A stretch of DNA of 64,000 nucleotides from Arabidopsis thaliana (Eukaryota > Streptophyta > Magnoliopsida > Brassicales > Brassicaceae), in assembly GCF_000001735.4 (NCBI RefSeq), contig NC_003074.8, positions 2,480,101 through 2,544,100 of the forward strand, in the 5' to 3' direction. The translations under genes were made by a program, and so were the position numbers. The notes beneath the pieces are model-generated. The model was given only the letters and a program-made list of their open reading frames with translations, was not told the DNA's origin and searched no databases. The first letter of the stretch is position 1; the number at the start of each line of letters is the position of its first letter. Of this stretch, positions 1 through 10,835 are shown one piece after another.

Positions 1-42
1 TTTGTGTGTGTCCTCGTCACTAATGTTTGAAACAAATGGCAG

Positions 43-3000
43 GTTAGTCGCCTCATGGACCTTATTGTCAACAGCTTATACAGCAATAAGGAGGTGTTTC
101 TTCGGGAGCTTATTAGGTATCGTATTATTCTCTATCTTTTTTTGTTTCGTAATGGTTTTTGTGTAACGGACTCATATTTAGTAATCTATATTTTACTTGA
201 TTTGTTGTTCAACAGTAATGCAAGTGATGCATTGGATAAGCTTCGTTATTTGAGCGTTACCAACCCTGAGCTCTCAAAAGATGCTCCTGATCTTGATATA
301 CGTATCTATGCAGACAAGGAGAATGGAATCATAACTCTCACGTATGACTTATTAGTTTCTGATTTAAATGTATAAATTTCGTTTTGAGCAAATGGTTAGT
401 AGATAATAATATGCTGTCAATGCTTTTTTCCCACTTTGTCAGTGATTCTGGTATTGGTATGACACGGCAAGAATTAGTTGACTGTCTTGGGACTATTGCT
501 CAAAGTGGAACCGCCAAGTTCATGAAAGCTCTAAAGGTCTTACTGGTTTCTCTGATACTATTGCTTCTCTTTCATGGAATCACTTGATCAACTAAGCATT
601 GTTGTAACATTTTCAGGATAGCAAGGATGCAGGTGGTGACAACAATTTAATTGGTCAATTTGGTGTAGGGTTCTATTCAGCATTTTTGGTTGCAGATCGG
701 GTAAGTTCTTATGTTGTGATGTCTGCAGATTCCTTTATTGATATACTCACCTCTCCACCAATTCAATACCATAATTCACATCTATCTATCTTTTGAAGGT
801 AATTGTGTCAACCAAGAGCCCTAAGTCTGATAAACAATATGTATGGGAAGGAGAAGCAAATTCAAGCAGTTTTACCATTCAGGAAGATACTGACCCACAA
901 TCTCTCATTCCTAGAGGAACTCGTATTACTTTGCATCTTAAGGTTCGTTATGCTTTGATATTTAATTTGTAGATCAATTCTGAGTATTTGTTCCTTCAGA
1001 AGACATGACATACTAAATTATCTCTATTATTTCTTTCCCCAATACAGCAAGAAGCCAAAAACTTTGCAGATCCTGAGCGGATTCAGAAGCTCGTGAAAAA
1101 CTATTCCCAGTTTGTTTCTTTCCCTATTTACACTTGGCAGGAAAAAGGATACACAAAAGAGGTATGATCACCAGAGTTAGCAGATTTGTGAACTTAAACA
1201 TATGTACTTTTGTGTCAGATGCAACTAATATTCTTACCTTATTAACTGGCTTTGTATATTTGGCTCTCTCTCTTGCAGGTTGAGGTTGAAGATGATCCAA
1301 CTGAAACAAAAAAAGATGACCAAGATGACCAAACTGAGGTATATATACCTGCGTCTCTTTACCTGTTCTAAGAAATACCTTGATCAGCTTCTGGAAATAT
1401 CTTAATCAGCATCAGAAGATAGCTAGATGTGTAAGAAAAGTTGGCTTAGGGTTGGGGACTATTTTTCTTGTAACAGAAAAAGAAGAAGACCAAGAAGGTT
1501 GTTGAGAGATACTGGGATTGGGAGCTTACAAATGAGACACAACCGATTTGGGTAAGGACTTGTCAATGTATCTTGAGTGCACTCTGAATCAATTTAACAG
1601 TGTATTTTATTTATTGCAGCTGCGTAACCCTAAGGAGGTGACAACAGCAGAATACAATGAGTTTTACAGAAAAGCTTTCAATGAGTATTTGGACCCATTG
1701 GCTTCATCCCATTTCACGACAGAGGTATTTTCAAAGGAACACATTTATTGAATTGGATATTTCCATTAAACAGCCGAATTAGATCGTCTTTGTTAGACGA
1801 TCCACTGAAATATAATGCTCTTTGATTCTCTTGTTGGCAATGCTCAGGGCGAAGTCGAGTTTAGGTCTATCCTATATGTGCCACCTGTTTCACCATCGGG
1901 GAAGGATGACATAGTCAATCAAAAGACAAAGAACATAAGGCTCTATGTTAAACGAGTTTTCATTTCAGATGACTTTGATGGGGAGCTGGTGAGAAAAGTT
2001 TCTTTTGGTGTGGTTCAAATTTCTTTCAAGAAACCTCTGTCTTTCTAATTATATTGATATCATTTTTGTGGTGTTTGTGGCCAGTTTCCTCGGTACTTGA
2101 GCTTTGTTAAAGGTGTTGTGGACTCGCATGATCTCCCACTTAATGTATCACGTGAGATTCTTCAAGAAAGTCGCATAGTAAGCGCTCATATCCAATTCGT
2201 ATGCAAAGCCTTTATGATATATGTTTTGTTTTAAGTGCAATGCTATGTTAAGCTTACGATTTTGTATTGTGTCTCCAAGGTGCGGATCATGAAGAAACGT
2301 CTAGTGAGGAAGGCTTTTGATATGATTTTGGGTATATCCTTGAGTGAAAACAGAGAAGTATGTTTCATAACTCTTGTTCCCCTAAGCTTACAGTTTAACC
2401 TTTTTTAATTCCCTTTAGAAATCACTGCTACGTTCTGGTGATGATTTTCCTGACGAATGAGAATGGCATTGTTAACCTATACAGGACTATGAGAAGTTTT
2501 GGGATAATTTTGGCAAACACTTGAAATTAGGGTGCATCGAAGACCGTGAAAACCACAAGCGTATAGCTCCACTGCTTCGATTTTTCTCCTCCCAGAGTGA
2601 GAATGACATGATCAGCTTGGATGAGTATGTTGAGAACATGAAACCTGAACAGAAAGCCATATACTTCATTGCTTCTGACAGCATTACAAGTGCTAAGAAT
2701 GCACCTTTCCTCGAAAAGATGCTGGAGAAAGGACTTGAAGTATGTGTTGTTCTTCTGAATGGGGCCTCGTTTTGTTCTTCCTTGCAAATATTCCTATTAA
2801 CTCAGAGGTGATTGACATGTATTTCTTTGTATTGTGAACGTAGGTACTATATTTGGTAGAGCCTATTGATGAAGTTGCCGTACAGAGTTTAAAAGCTTAT
2901 AAGGAGAAGGATTTTGTAGATATCAGCAAGGAAGACTTGGATCTAGGCAAGTGCCTGATGTAATTCCTTGATTTAGCATGTCAGGTAATCACTTATGTAT

Positions 3001-3870
3001 AATAACAAATTCTGGCTTTGATCTTTGTATTGACAGGAGACAAGAACGAGGAGAAAGAGGCAGCAGTGAAAAAAGAGTTTGGACAGACTTGTGACTGGAT
3101 AAAGAAACGATTGGGTGACAAGGTTGCCAGTGTTCAAATTTCCAACCGTCTTAGTTCTTCCCCCTGTGTTCTTGTATCTGGTAAATTTGGTTGGTCAGCC
3201 AATATGGAGAGGTAAGATCTGACCTTTTTCTTAAGCAAGGATTTCCGTTCTCCTTTTTTGCCCCTGGTGAACTAACACAGAATATGTTATCTGGACAGGC
3301 TAATGAAGGCACAATCAACTGGTGACACAATAAGCCTCGACTACATGAAAGGGAGAAGAGTGTTTGAGATCAATCCCGACCACTCAATTATCAAGAACAT
3401 AAATGTGAAGTCACCATTCATCATAACTTGTACCTGGCTATTATAATTAAATCTAGGAGCCGCTTTTTGAGCTTGGCTTGTTTTTTTCTTGCACCCTGCA
3501 GGCTGCTTACAATAGTAACCCAAATGACGAAGATGCAATGAGAGCCATAGATCTTATGTATGACGCAGCACTAGTTTCTAGTGGGTTCACGGTGAGTCCT
3601 ATTCTACATTAACATTCTTAACTTTTTGTTGTCTCTAGAATTGAAATAAAGTAAATACTGGTAAAACTTAATTGTTGTTTCTCAAAACTACAGCCCGATA
3701 ATCCAGCAGAGCTGGGTGGGAAGATATATGAGATGATGGATGTAGCTCTTTCCGGGAAATGGTCAAGCCCTGAGGTGCAGCCGCAGCAACAGCAGATGGC
3801 ACATTCTCACGATGCAGAGACGTTTGAAGCTGAAGTGGTTGAACCAGTCGAAGTGGATGGGAAGAAATGA
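43..3870 (+). CDS. Hsp89.1: Organellar HSP90 chaperone, 3' part (18 exons visible)
   Basis: ATP-dependent HSP90 chaperone, recognised as AT3G07770 (mitochondrial Hsp89.1/HSP90-6). The gene enters from the left, so the start and transit peptide are missing. Visible exons: 43-116, 216-341, 443-536, 617-700, 799-942, 1048-1161, 1279-1338, 1477-1551, 1620-1724, 1848-1988, 2085-2177, 2280-2357, 2485-2739, 2844-2946, 3037-3211, 3299-3404, 3502-3591, 3694-3870. The N-terminal GHKL ATPase motifs are present: [21 protein letters not shown] and [11 protein letters not shown]. An acidic/lysine linker (exons 7-8) leads to the middle domain with LRNPKEV and [10 protein letters not shown]. The tail ends in DGKK with neither MEEVD nor KDEL, which fits an organellar member. 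The intron at 2947-3036 is GC-AG; all others seen are GT-AG. Organelle assignment is from family knowledge because the targeting peptide lies outside the window. Confidence 0.95.
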
Positions 3871-4442
3871 ACACAAGCCTAATGTTTTATGTCCCTGCTA
3901 CGATTCTCATCATATTCTTCTTCTTTTATTAGTAGTAGCAGTAAAAGTAGAACCCCAAAACTCAGAACAATAGGCAATGAGCGAATGATAATCTCTATTT
4001 ATGTTGGAGAGATTAATAATTGATTGAGCTTGTTTTTGTTCCAGTTTGTGTTGATCCTCCTCGGTATAATTTTAATAACCGTTAAGAAAAATTCAGTTGG
4101 GGTGTTTTTGGAAAGATTTTTCGAGTTTTATCTAACAAAACTAAAATTTTGGGACATATGGTAATTTTTAATTAAATAGAGGGATGTTGTTATCGTACGA
4201 ATTGGGTTGGTTTAAAACTTTGTTTGGACAGATTCGACTCAAACGTTGAACGCGTTTAAAAAAGTCAACAAAAGTCGAAGGTTACCGGCTGGTCAGGTTA
4301 ACCGTTAGAGATTAATGAACTGGCAGCTGTATGTCTTTTTTATAGTTCTGTCTTAACAGGCAAAAAAGTGTTTAATTTATCTTTCCTTTGGGTTTCTCAC
4401 GGAGTCACGGTTCCTCGTTCGTCCTCTCCCGTCGTCTCTCCG
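3871..4442 (+). other. 3' UTR of the HSP90 gene, intergenic DNA and OBE1 5' leader
   Basis: No open frame of note. The first part is the HSP90 3' UTR. The pyrimidine-rich stretch at about 4370-4442, with CTCTCCCGTCGTCTCTCCG before a GTGAGT donor, looks like the first noncoding exon of the next gene. Confidence 0.6.
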
Positions 4443-4993
4443 GTGAGTCCTTAATTTTCCGGCGGTCTTTTTCCCTTTCTCGTCTGTTTGGTGCTTTCTT
4501 TATGTCTGAGGCGAATACAGCAAAACGTATCTGTTTTGGTTGTTGAGTTCGAGGCTGGTCCTGAAAATTCGGTGACAAAAAGAGTCAATAACTCTCGTGA
4601 TCGAGTTGGATGCGTTGTTTTGAGGGTTGATTCAGTTTATGACTATGTATTTTGGTACTTGCAAGATTTTCTGATTTTATGAAGATTCGTGTTTGACTTT
4701 TATAGCGTATAATCTACGGGGCAAACAGATTCGAGCAACTTGTTTTTTTCTAGCGCTTGTTTTGTGTTTACTCTGTCATGTGTTTGTATTTTTTGAGCTT
4801 CCACTAGTGATTAATCATCTCAGCTCAATTTGAACATAGGAGATGTAGTTTTTATCTGTCGGTGGATTTCTAGGGATTTTGCAAAATGTTTTGGGCTTTC
4901 CTGAATTAGTATGTGATTTGGTCGTAAAGTATTTTAGGGATTTATGTGTTCCTTGGGGTGAATCTGACATTGACATTATCTTGGTGTCTGCAG
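4443..4993 (+). other. Probable 5' UTR intron of OBE1
   Basis: A GTGAGT donor at 4443 and a CTGCAG acceptor ending at 4993, 10 bases before the start codon, bound a T-rich sequence typical of a leader intron. The 64-codon open frame at 4488-4682 lies inside it and is not believed to be a gene. Confidence 0.6.
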
Positions 4994-5003
4994 CACTAAA
5001 TTG

Positions 5004-6776
5004 ATGGGCACATCATCTGGGTCCAATCTTCCTCACCAGATGCTACCTCCACGTCAGCAACTACAAACATCTCTTTCGCTTGTATCTTCAGATCCCCACT
5101 TGTCACGGTCTAATTCTGGCATTGTGCGTGAATCACCAGCTGAAAGTGCTAGCTCTCAAGAAACTTGGCCAACCTCAAAATCTATTATGGGAAGGAAGAC
5201 AGATAGCGGAAAGACAGGGCCTGACTCTCATGATCAACATGTGATCCGCCATGTTTCCATTGCTGATAAGGTATCGCTACGGGACATAGCTAGAGAGAGA
5301 CTTGACATAGTCGCTGAGAGAATGCATCGATTACCAGAAGAATATCTCGAGGAGTTAAAGAATGGTCTTAAGGCTATCCTTGAAGGAAATGGTGCGCAGC
5401 CTATAGATGAGTTTATGTTTCTGCAGAAGTTTGTCCAGACGAGATCTGATTTAACTTCAAAGACACTTGTCAGGGCTCACCGAGTGCAGCTTGAAGTTCT
5501 TGTGGTTATAAACACTGGTATCCAAGCATTCTTGCACCCAAACATCAATCTCTCTCAGTCATCACTCATCGAGATCTTTGTGTACAAGAGATGCAGAAAC
5601 ATAGCTTGCCAAAACGAACTCCCGGCTGATGGTTGTCCCTGTGAGATATGCGCTAATAGGAAAGGCTTCTGCAACCTGTGCATGTGTGTGATATGTAACA
5701 AGTTTGACTTTGCAGTCAACACATGCCGCTGGATTGGCTGCGACGTGTGTTCTCATTGGACTCATACGGATTGTGCTATTAGGGATGGGGAGATTTCGAT
5801 GGGAGTTTCTCCCAAGAGCGTATCTGGGATGGGAGAAATGCTGTTCAAGTGTCGAGCGTGCAACCATACTTCTGAATTGCTGGGGTGGGTGAAAGATGTG
5901 TTTCAGCACTGTGCACCAAACTGGGATAGGGAATCTTTAATGAAGGAACTTGACTTCGTTAGTAGGATTTTCCGTGGAAGCGAAGATACAAGAGGCCGGA
6001 AACTCTTCTGGAAGTGTGAGGAGCTTATGGAGAAGATTAAAGGTGGACTGGCTGAAGCAACAGCGGCCAAGTTGATACTCATGTTTTTCCAAGGTAAGCC
6101 CACTCGCTATTGTTATATGATAAGGGTTTACTCTTTATAGACCTAACCATGTTTTGTGTATGAAGAAATTGAATTGGACTCTCCAAAGAGCCTTGAAAGC
6201 GGAGAAGGTGGGGGTACGATAGCACCTCAAGATGCATGCAACCGAATTGCTGAAGTTGTAAAGGAAACACTGAGGAAAATGGAGATAGTGGGTGAGGAAA
6301 AGACGAGGATGTACAAGAAAGCGCGAATGGGGCTTGAGGAATGCGAGAGAGAGGTAGAAGAGAAAGCAAAGCAAGTGGCGGAACTGCAGATGGAGAGGCA
6401 GAAGAAGAAACAACAGATAGAAGAGGTGGAGAGGATAGTGAGGCTGAAGCAAGCAGAGGCAGAGATGTTTCAGTTAAAAGCAAACGAGGCAAAAGTGGAA
6501 GCAGAGAGATTGGAAAGGATTGTGAAAGCGAAAAAGGAGAAAACAGAAGAGGAATACGCAAGTAACTATTTGAAACTGAGGCTGAGCGAGGCGGAGGCAG
6601 AGAAAGAGTATCTGTTTGAAAAGATAAAAGAGCAGGAAAGTGGTGGGAATGGTGGTGAAGCGTCACAAGCAGTGATGTACTCAAAGATCAGAGAAATGCT
6701 GCATGGATACAATGCATCGTCGCCAAGGGTAGATCCAAGATCAAACCAGCGAAATCCTTTCAGATCCAATCCTTAG
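5004..6776 (+). CDS. OBE1: OBERON1, PHD-finger and coiled-coil nuclear protein
   Basis: Two coding exons (5004-6093, 6166-6776) encode 566 residues, recognised as OBERON1 (AT3G07780), a nuclear PHD protein needed with OBE2 for embryonic root meristem formation. A serine-rich N-terminus is followed by a helical region and a Cys/His-rich PHD-type finger at about residues 197-286, including CPCEIC, CNLCMCVIC, CDVCSHWTHTDC and CRAC. The second exon is almost all charged coiled coil rich in Glu, Lys and Arg (about 385-530), expected for dimerisation with OBE family members. The ATG at 5004 is chosen because the TTG at 5001 is only an in-frame extension. The intron is phase 1: g plus aa restores GAA, giving FFQEIELD. 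Splicing to the upstream AG at 6140 would meet a stop. Confidence 0.95.
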
Positions 6777-7390
6777 ATGTTTGTATTGTCTCTCTTTGTT
6801 TGTATTAAAAAAAAAATCCGAATCAATTAAGGTTGGATTTGTGTGTGAAGTATTGTGGTCTTTGTATTCAAATTTTGCACATGATCGTCTATGTTGGGCC
6901 ATAATGTTATGCAAGCTTTGACACAGAGTGTTGCCAAAATCTCGATACTTATTCACTCGGATTTAGAGAATTGTGGATTTCGCTAATGGAGGGAGATCCA
7001 TGTTACCTTAAATAGTTTATATTTGAGCCAACATGAGAGCCAAAGAACATCGCCACCGACTTTAAAAAGAAAATATTTTGCCCAAATGGATATTACAGAG
7101 TAGTTATTTGCAATAACGTCCTCATGTTTGGGTTATAATAACGATTTGATTTCTTACGGGGTATAAAGCAAAAGGAATCAAAACGTTTGGGGAAATAATG
7201 TAATATTCTGGAAACAAAACGCGTATAATCGGATTGATAAGGAATATTATATCATCGCCGATGCAATCATCGACCATCGTTTTGTTTTCCTGTCTACCCA
7301 AAAACAAACCCTAGTGTCCGAATTCTCGACAAAATTCATCGGCTCCAAATTCCATTCGTGCTTTTTGAATTCGCGTTCTTCTGATTCAAG
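6777..7390. other. Intergenic: OBE1 3' UTR and promoter of the ESS2-like gene
   Basis: AT-rich, no supported gene. A telo-box-like AAACCCTAG sits at about 7306-7314, roughly 80 bases before the next start codon, a place where this element is common in Arabidopsis housekeeping promoters. Confidence 0.5.
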
Positions 7391-8917
7391 ATGTTTCTTT
7401 CACCTGGTCATTCTCCTCGTCAGATTTCTTCTCCATCGCCGTCTTCTTATTCCGATGATACCCTCCGATCAACGCCTCGCAGTTCTTCCTCGGAGATCAT
7501 TCCTCGAAACCCTAGAAAACGGATGAGAGTTCTCGATGAGGACGCTTATGTTGAAGCAATCGAGAAGATCATCGAGCGTGATTACTTTCCAGATATAACT
7601 AAGCTTAGGGATCGGCTCGATTGGATCCAAGCGGTGAAAACCCGTGACCCGATTCAAATCCGAGATGCCCAGTTGAAGATTATCGAGAGGCGTGGAAAGA
7701 AGGCGAATCATCATGTTGGAGATACCGAGGGTAAAACTCAAACTCCTGGATCTACTTTTCTGAGAAATTTCACTCCTTTAGATGAATTTGATGGTAAAAC
7801 CCCTAGAACTCCTGGAGTATCTGGTAGAGAATTTCATGGTGTTGAAGTAGATGCTGGTGATGGAGATGAAGATATAGATCTTAATTTGTCCCTAGATGAG
7901 TTCTTTAGGAGATATACTAGTGAGGATAACGAGAGCTTTTCGAAGATTCTTGAGAAGGTAAATAGGAAGAAGAAGGAGAAGTATGGCTTTCTCCTTGAAG
8001 GTGAAAAGGAGGATGGTAAATCTATTGAGGATGTGAAGAGAGATAGGATTACAGATGGGTATGGTACATCTGATCAGCCACCGAGTACTTTAGAAGGATG
8101 GAAATATACGGCGAAGAATCTTCTGATGTACCATCCAGCTGATCGGGGTGAGGCGCCTTTAACTGAGGCGGAAAGGGCAGTGAGATTACTTGGATTGACT
8201 AAGGAGATAGTTAAAGGGAACACTCGTTTTCATGGTAAGACTATGGATTCTAGGCCAAGAGAAGATGGTTCTGTTGAGATTCTCTACACTCCAATCGCAG
8301 GTTCTTCCCCGATGCATATCTCAGGTAGGGACAGAGACAAGTCTAAAAGGTATGATCTTGATGATCTAAGGAAAACACCGAATCCTTTCTATGTGGAATC
8401 AGATAAGAGGGCAGACAATGGGTATAGTTTTGTTAGAACGCCTTCTCCTGCTCCAGGTCTTGATGAATCACCCTTTATAACATGGGGTGAGATTGATGGG
8501 ACACCAATGCGATTAGATCTTGAGGATACACCTATTGATATTGGTGGTAGTGCTGATGGACCGCACTATAACATTCCATCTGCACCTCCTAGAGATGTAA
8601 GGGCACATTCATTATCAAGGGATGCATCGCGAAAACTTAGAGAGAGATCGAATAGTATGTTTAAGAAACCTCCGTTGCCATCTCCTCATCGAAGTGGAAG
8701 TGCAAGTCCGAATGTTAGGACTCTTTCACCCGCTGCTCAGAAGTTTTTCAGAAAGGCAATAGCTAAATCATCTTCTACTGTTGATGAGAGCCTTCGTGCA
8801 AGTTATCGTGGAGCAAGTCCTCGTGGAGCAAGTCCTGGTGCTGTGACTCCTAAGAGTGTGAGAAGTATTTCAAGATTTGGCAAAGATGGGACCAGCTCAG
8901 AGACAAGGTCGCCTTGA
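7391..8917 (+). CDS. ESS2/DGCR14 (Es2) family nuclear splicing-associated protein
   Basis: A single uninterrupted frame of 508 residues (AT3G07790). The family (human ESS2/DGCR14, yeast Bis1) is nuclear and associates with the spliceosomal C complex. The hallmark N-terminal segment is clear: VLDEDAYVEAIEKIIERDYF then PDITKLRDRLDWIQA at about residues 47-80. A mid-region with YTAKNLLMYHPAD follows, then the conserved C-terminal block with FVRTPSPAPGLDESPFITWG and GTPMRL. The N- and C-terminal ends are low-complexity and rich in Ser, Pro and Arg. There is a short internal repeat RGASPRGASPGA near the C-terminus. The lack of introns, in a window where most genes have several, is notable, and no retrotransposition marks are seen. 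Codon usage is normal for the neighbourhood. Confidence 0.92.
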   Translation: MFLSPGHSPRQISSPSPSSYSDDTLRSTPRSSSSEIIPRNPRKRMRVLDEDAYVEAIEKIIERDYFPDITKLRDRLDWIQAVKTRDPIQIRDAQLKIIERRGKKANHHVGDTEGKTQTPGSTFLRNFTPLDEFDGKTPRTPGVSGREFHGVEVDAGDGDEDIDLNLSLDEFFRRYTSEDNESFSKILEKVNRKKKEKYGFLLEGEKEDGKSIEDVKRDRITDGYGTSDQPPSTLEGWKYTAKNLLMYHPADRGEAPLTEAERAVRLLGLTKEIVKGNTRFHGKTMDSRPREDGSVEILYTPIAGSSPMHISGRDRDKSKRYDLDDLRKTPNPFYVESDKRADNGYSFVRTPSPAPGLDESPFITWGEIDGTPMRLDLEDTPIDIGGSADGPHYNIPSAPPRDVRAHSLSRDASRKLRERSNSMFKKPPLPSPHRSGSASPNVRTLSPAAQKFFRKAIAKSSSTVDESLRASYRGASPRGASPGAVTPKSVRSISRFGKDGTSSETRSP

Positions 8918-9843
8918 TGGTGCCAATGTTATGGTTATCTGTTGTTGAATGCTTTGGTGCTCACATAGGCAACAAAGTTACTTCTTCTTGTACCAATTAC
9001 TGATATGACAGATTTTAAATGGAATGCTATCTATCTTCGCATTTGTAATTTTGACTTCCACATCTTCTCTTTTCTCTTAGCTCCCAGGCTACGCACTTCA
9101 ATATTACAACATCAGCACAATATCCTCAAGTGTAAAATTTGGTGTTTAAGCTTTATCTGTAGATTCTCTATATTTTAGTTCCTTTTGTGTGATTCATGCT
9201 TTTTAAGAGGTGTCATCCTCGAGATTGTTCTCTCTTCAATCTCAGGTTTCCCTCAGAGTTTGGAATTGCTTGGATGTTAATTAATCATTAATGTTTATGT
9301 ATCCTTACATTAAGATCTGGAGACAGAACCGACTGCAACAAGAGTTTCAATATTCACAGCAGCATGAAGTAGACGTAGATGTCAAGATCTATGGTCTCGG
9401 TCCAAAGAGTGATTCGAGATTCACAACAGTGGAGACACCTCTAGCATCAATAGTTTGCTCCCTAGAGATACCTTTCAGTGATGAAGGTGGATCAAGAAAA
9501 CAGTGCTTCTTAAACCAGAGCAATGCAACAATGGAAGAATGCGAATCCACAAGTATCAAATCCAGGATCTGATGAAAGAAATGCTTCTGTCACAAAACAA
9601 CCTCTCATACGCAACATTGTAAGTCCAACTCGAAAAACTAAGTGGTCTTGGAAAATGAAGAGTATGAAACATGGACCAGAGGCTGTAGAGAAAGCATCAA
9701 ACTTATATTTATATACAATGAACATCACAAGTGTATTTCAAAGACAACATTAAGGATAAACCAGACCAGTAAAGAAACCAAACAACCAAAAAAGAAAGAA
9801 AACTTCACCATAACATATGTTGCTTGTTCCATATCATTTATAG
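8918..9843. other. Intergenic: 3' UTRs and an ambiguous open segment
   Basis: Contains the ESS2-like 3' UTR and, from the right, the TK1a 3' UTR. Between about 9291 and 9753 all three plus-strand frames stay open for 40-90 codons with mixed amino-acid content. I cannot pick a frame, promoter or splice pattern, so no gene is called. Confidence 0.4.
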
Positions 9844-10835
9844 TTAGATTGTAGCAGCAACACAGGATTCAGCTCTAGCCTTGTCAGAATCTTCCAAGAC
9901 TTTCTTAGAGGCTTTAATAACAATATGATTAGTGATGTAATGCTTGCGACAAACAGGCATATAGACATCAGCTCCACCAATAAGCTCAGTTCTGGTGTCA
10001 CAATTCTTTCTTAAAGTGAAGAAAGCTTTATGTCCACAGACCTCACACCTTGCAGTTAGCTTAGTCACAGAATCAGCTATTGGTATAATGTCAAGTACAG
10101 CCCCAAAACTCCTCCTGCACATAGAGAGATCAATTCCACATTTTACAGTCAACAAAATTGTTAAACATTGAAGTAAAATATCAAAATCACAGCTTTGGTA
10201 CTAGGATGAAGCACCTTAAATAGTCACCATCTAGGCCAGCAACGATCACAATTTTACCATCATCATCAGCGACTTTGCAGCAAAACTCATAAAGATCTCC
10301 AAAGAACTGAGCCTCATCAATACCAATCACATCAAGCTGCCAATCATTTTAAGAGAAAAACACAAATTCAATACAGATCCTTCACAATTAAGACCCGAAA
10401 CACCAAATAGAGCATCGAATTTATTACCTTGTTATAAGCATCTAGTCCGAATTTCTCAGGAAATGACATGAGATCTGGAAGAGCCCAGCAAGGGAATCCA
10501 ATTCCATCATGTGTCACCACCGAATCTTTTGCGTATCTCGTATCCTTACTCGATTTCAGCATCGCAACACTTCTGCTTAACCAAAACACGAAATTAAGAA
10601 ATTTACGGAGATAGATCTAACAATTAAAATCTACGGAGATAGAAAATAAACTGTACCTTCCGTCGCTGATCTCTGACTTGATTCGGCGAAGGAGAGAGGT
10701 CGATTTCCCAGAAAACATAGGACCCATGATAACATGAACAGCACCTGACCCACGACGTTCCAGATCGGAGAGAAAATCTCCGGTGACGTCACTGTCGAGG
10801 GTTTTGATCAAAAAGGAAGCTTTGAGAGTCGCCAT
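9844..10835 (-). CDS. TK1A: Cytosolic-type thymidine kinase
   Basis: Four exons on the minus strand (10657-10835, 10428-10572, 10215-10336, 9844-10114) encode 238 residues, recognised as TK1a (AT3G07800). It phosphorylates thymidine to dTMP in the nucleotide salvage pathway. The Walker A loop GPMFSGKST is at residues 38-46, the DEAQFF motif with the catalytic Glu at 115-120, then [14 protein letters not shown] leading to the lasso region. Zinc-binding cysteines lie in the [11 protein letters not shown] segment and nearer the C-terminus (CRKHY). Introns are phases 2, 0 and 2. The start at 10835 matches the family, but the frame is open upstream to another ATG at 10892, giving a possible 19-residue extension. 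The neighbour upstream is divergently oriented. Confidence 0.95.

Noticed and set aside
6079-6684. A 201-codon minus-strand frame inside OBE1
   Set aside because: It is the antisense of the Glu/Lys-rich coiled coil, which reads as Ser/Leu-rich; a shadow of the real exon.
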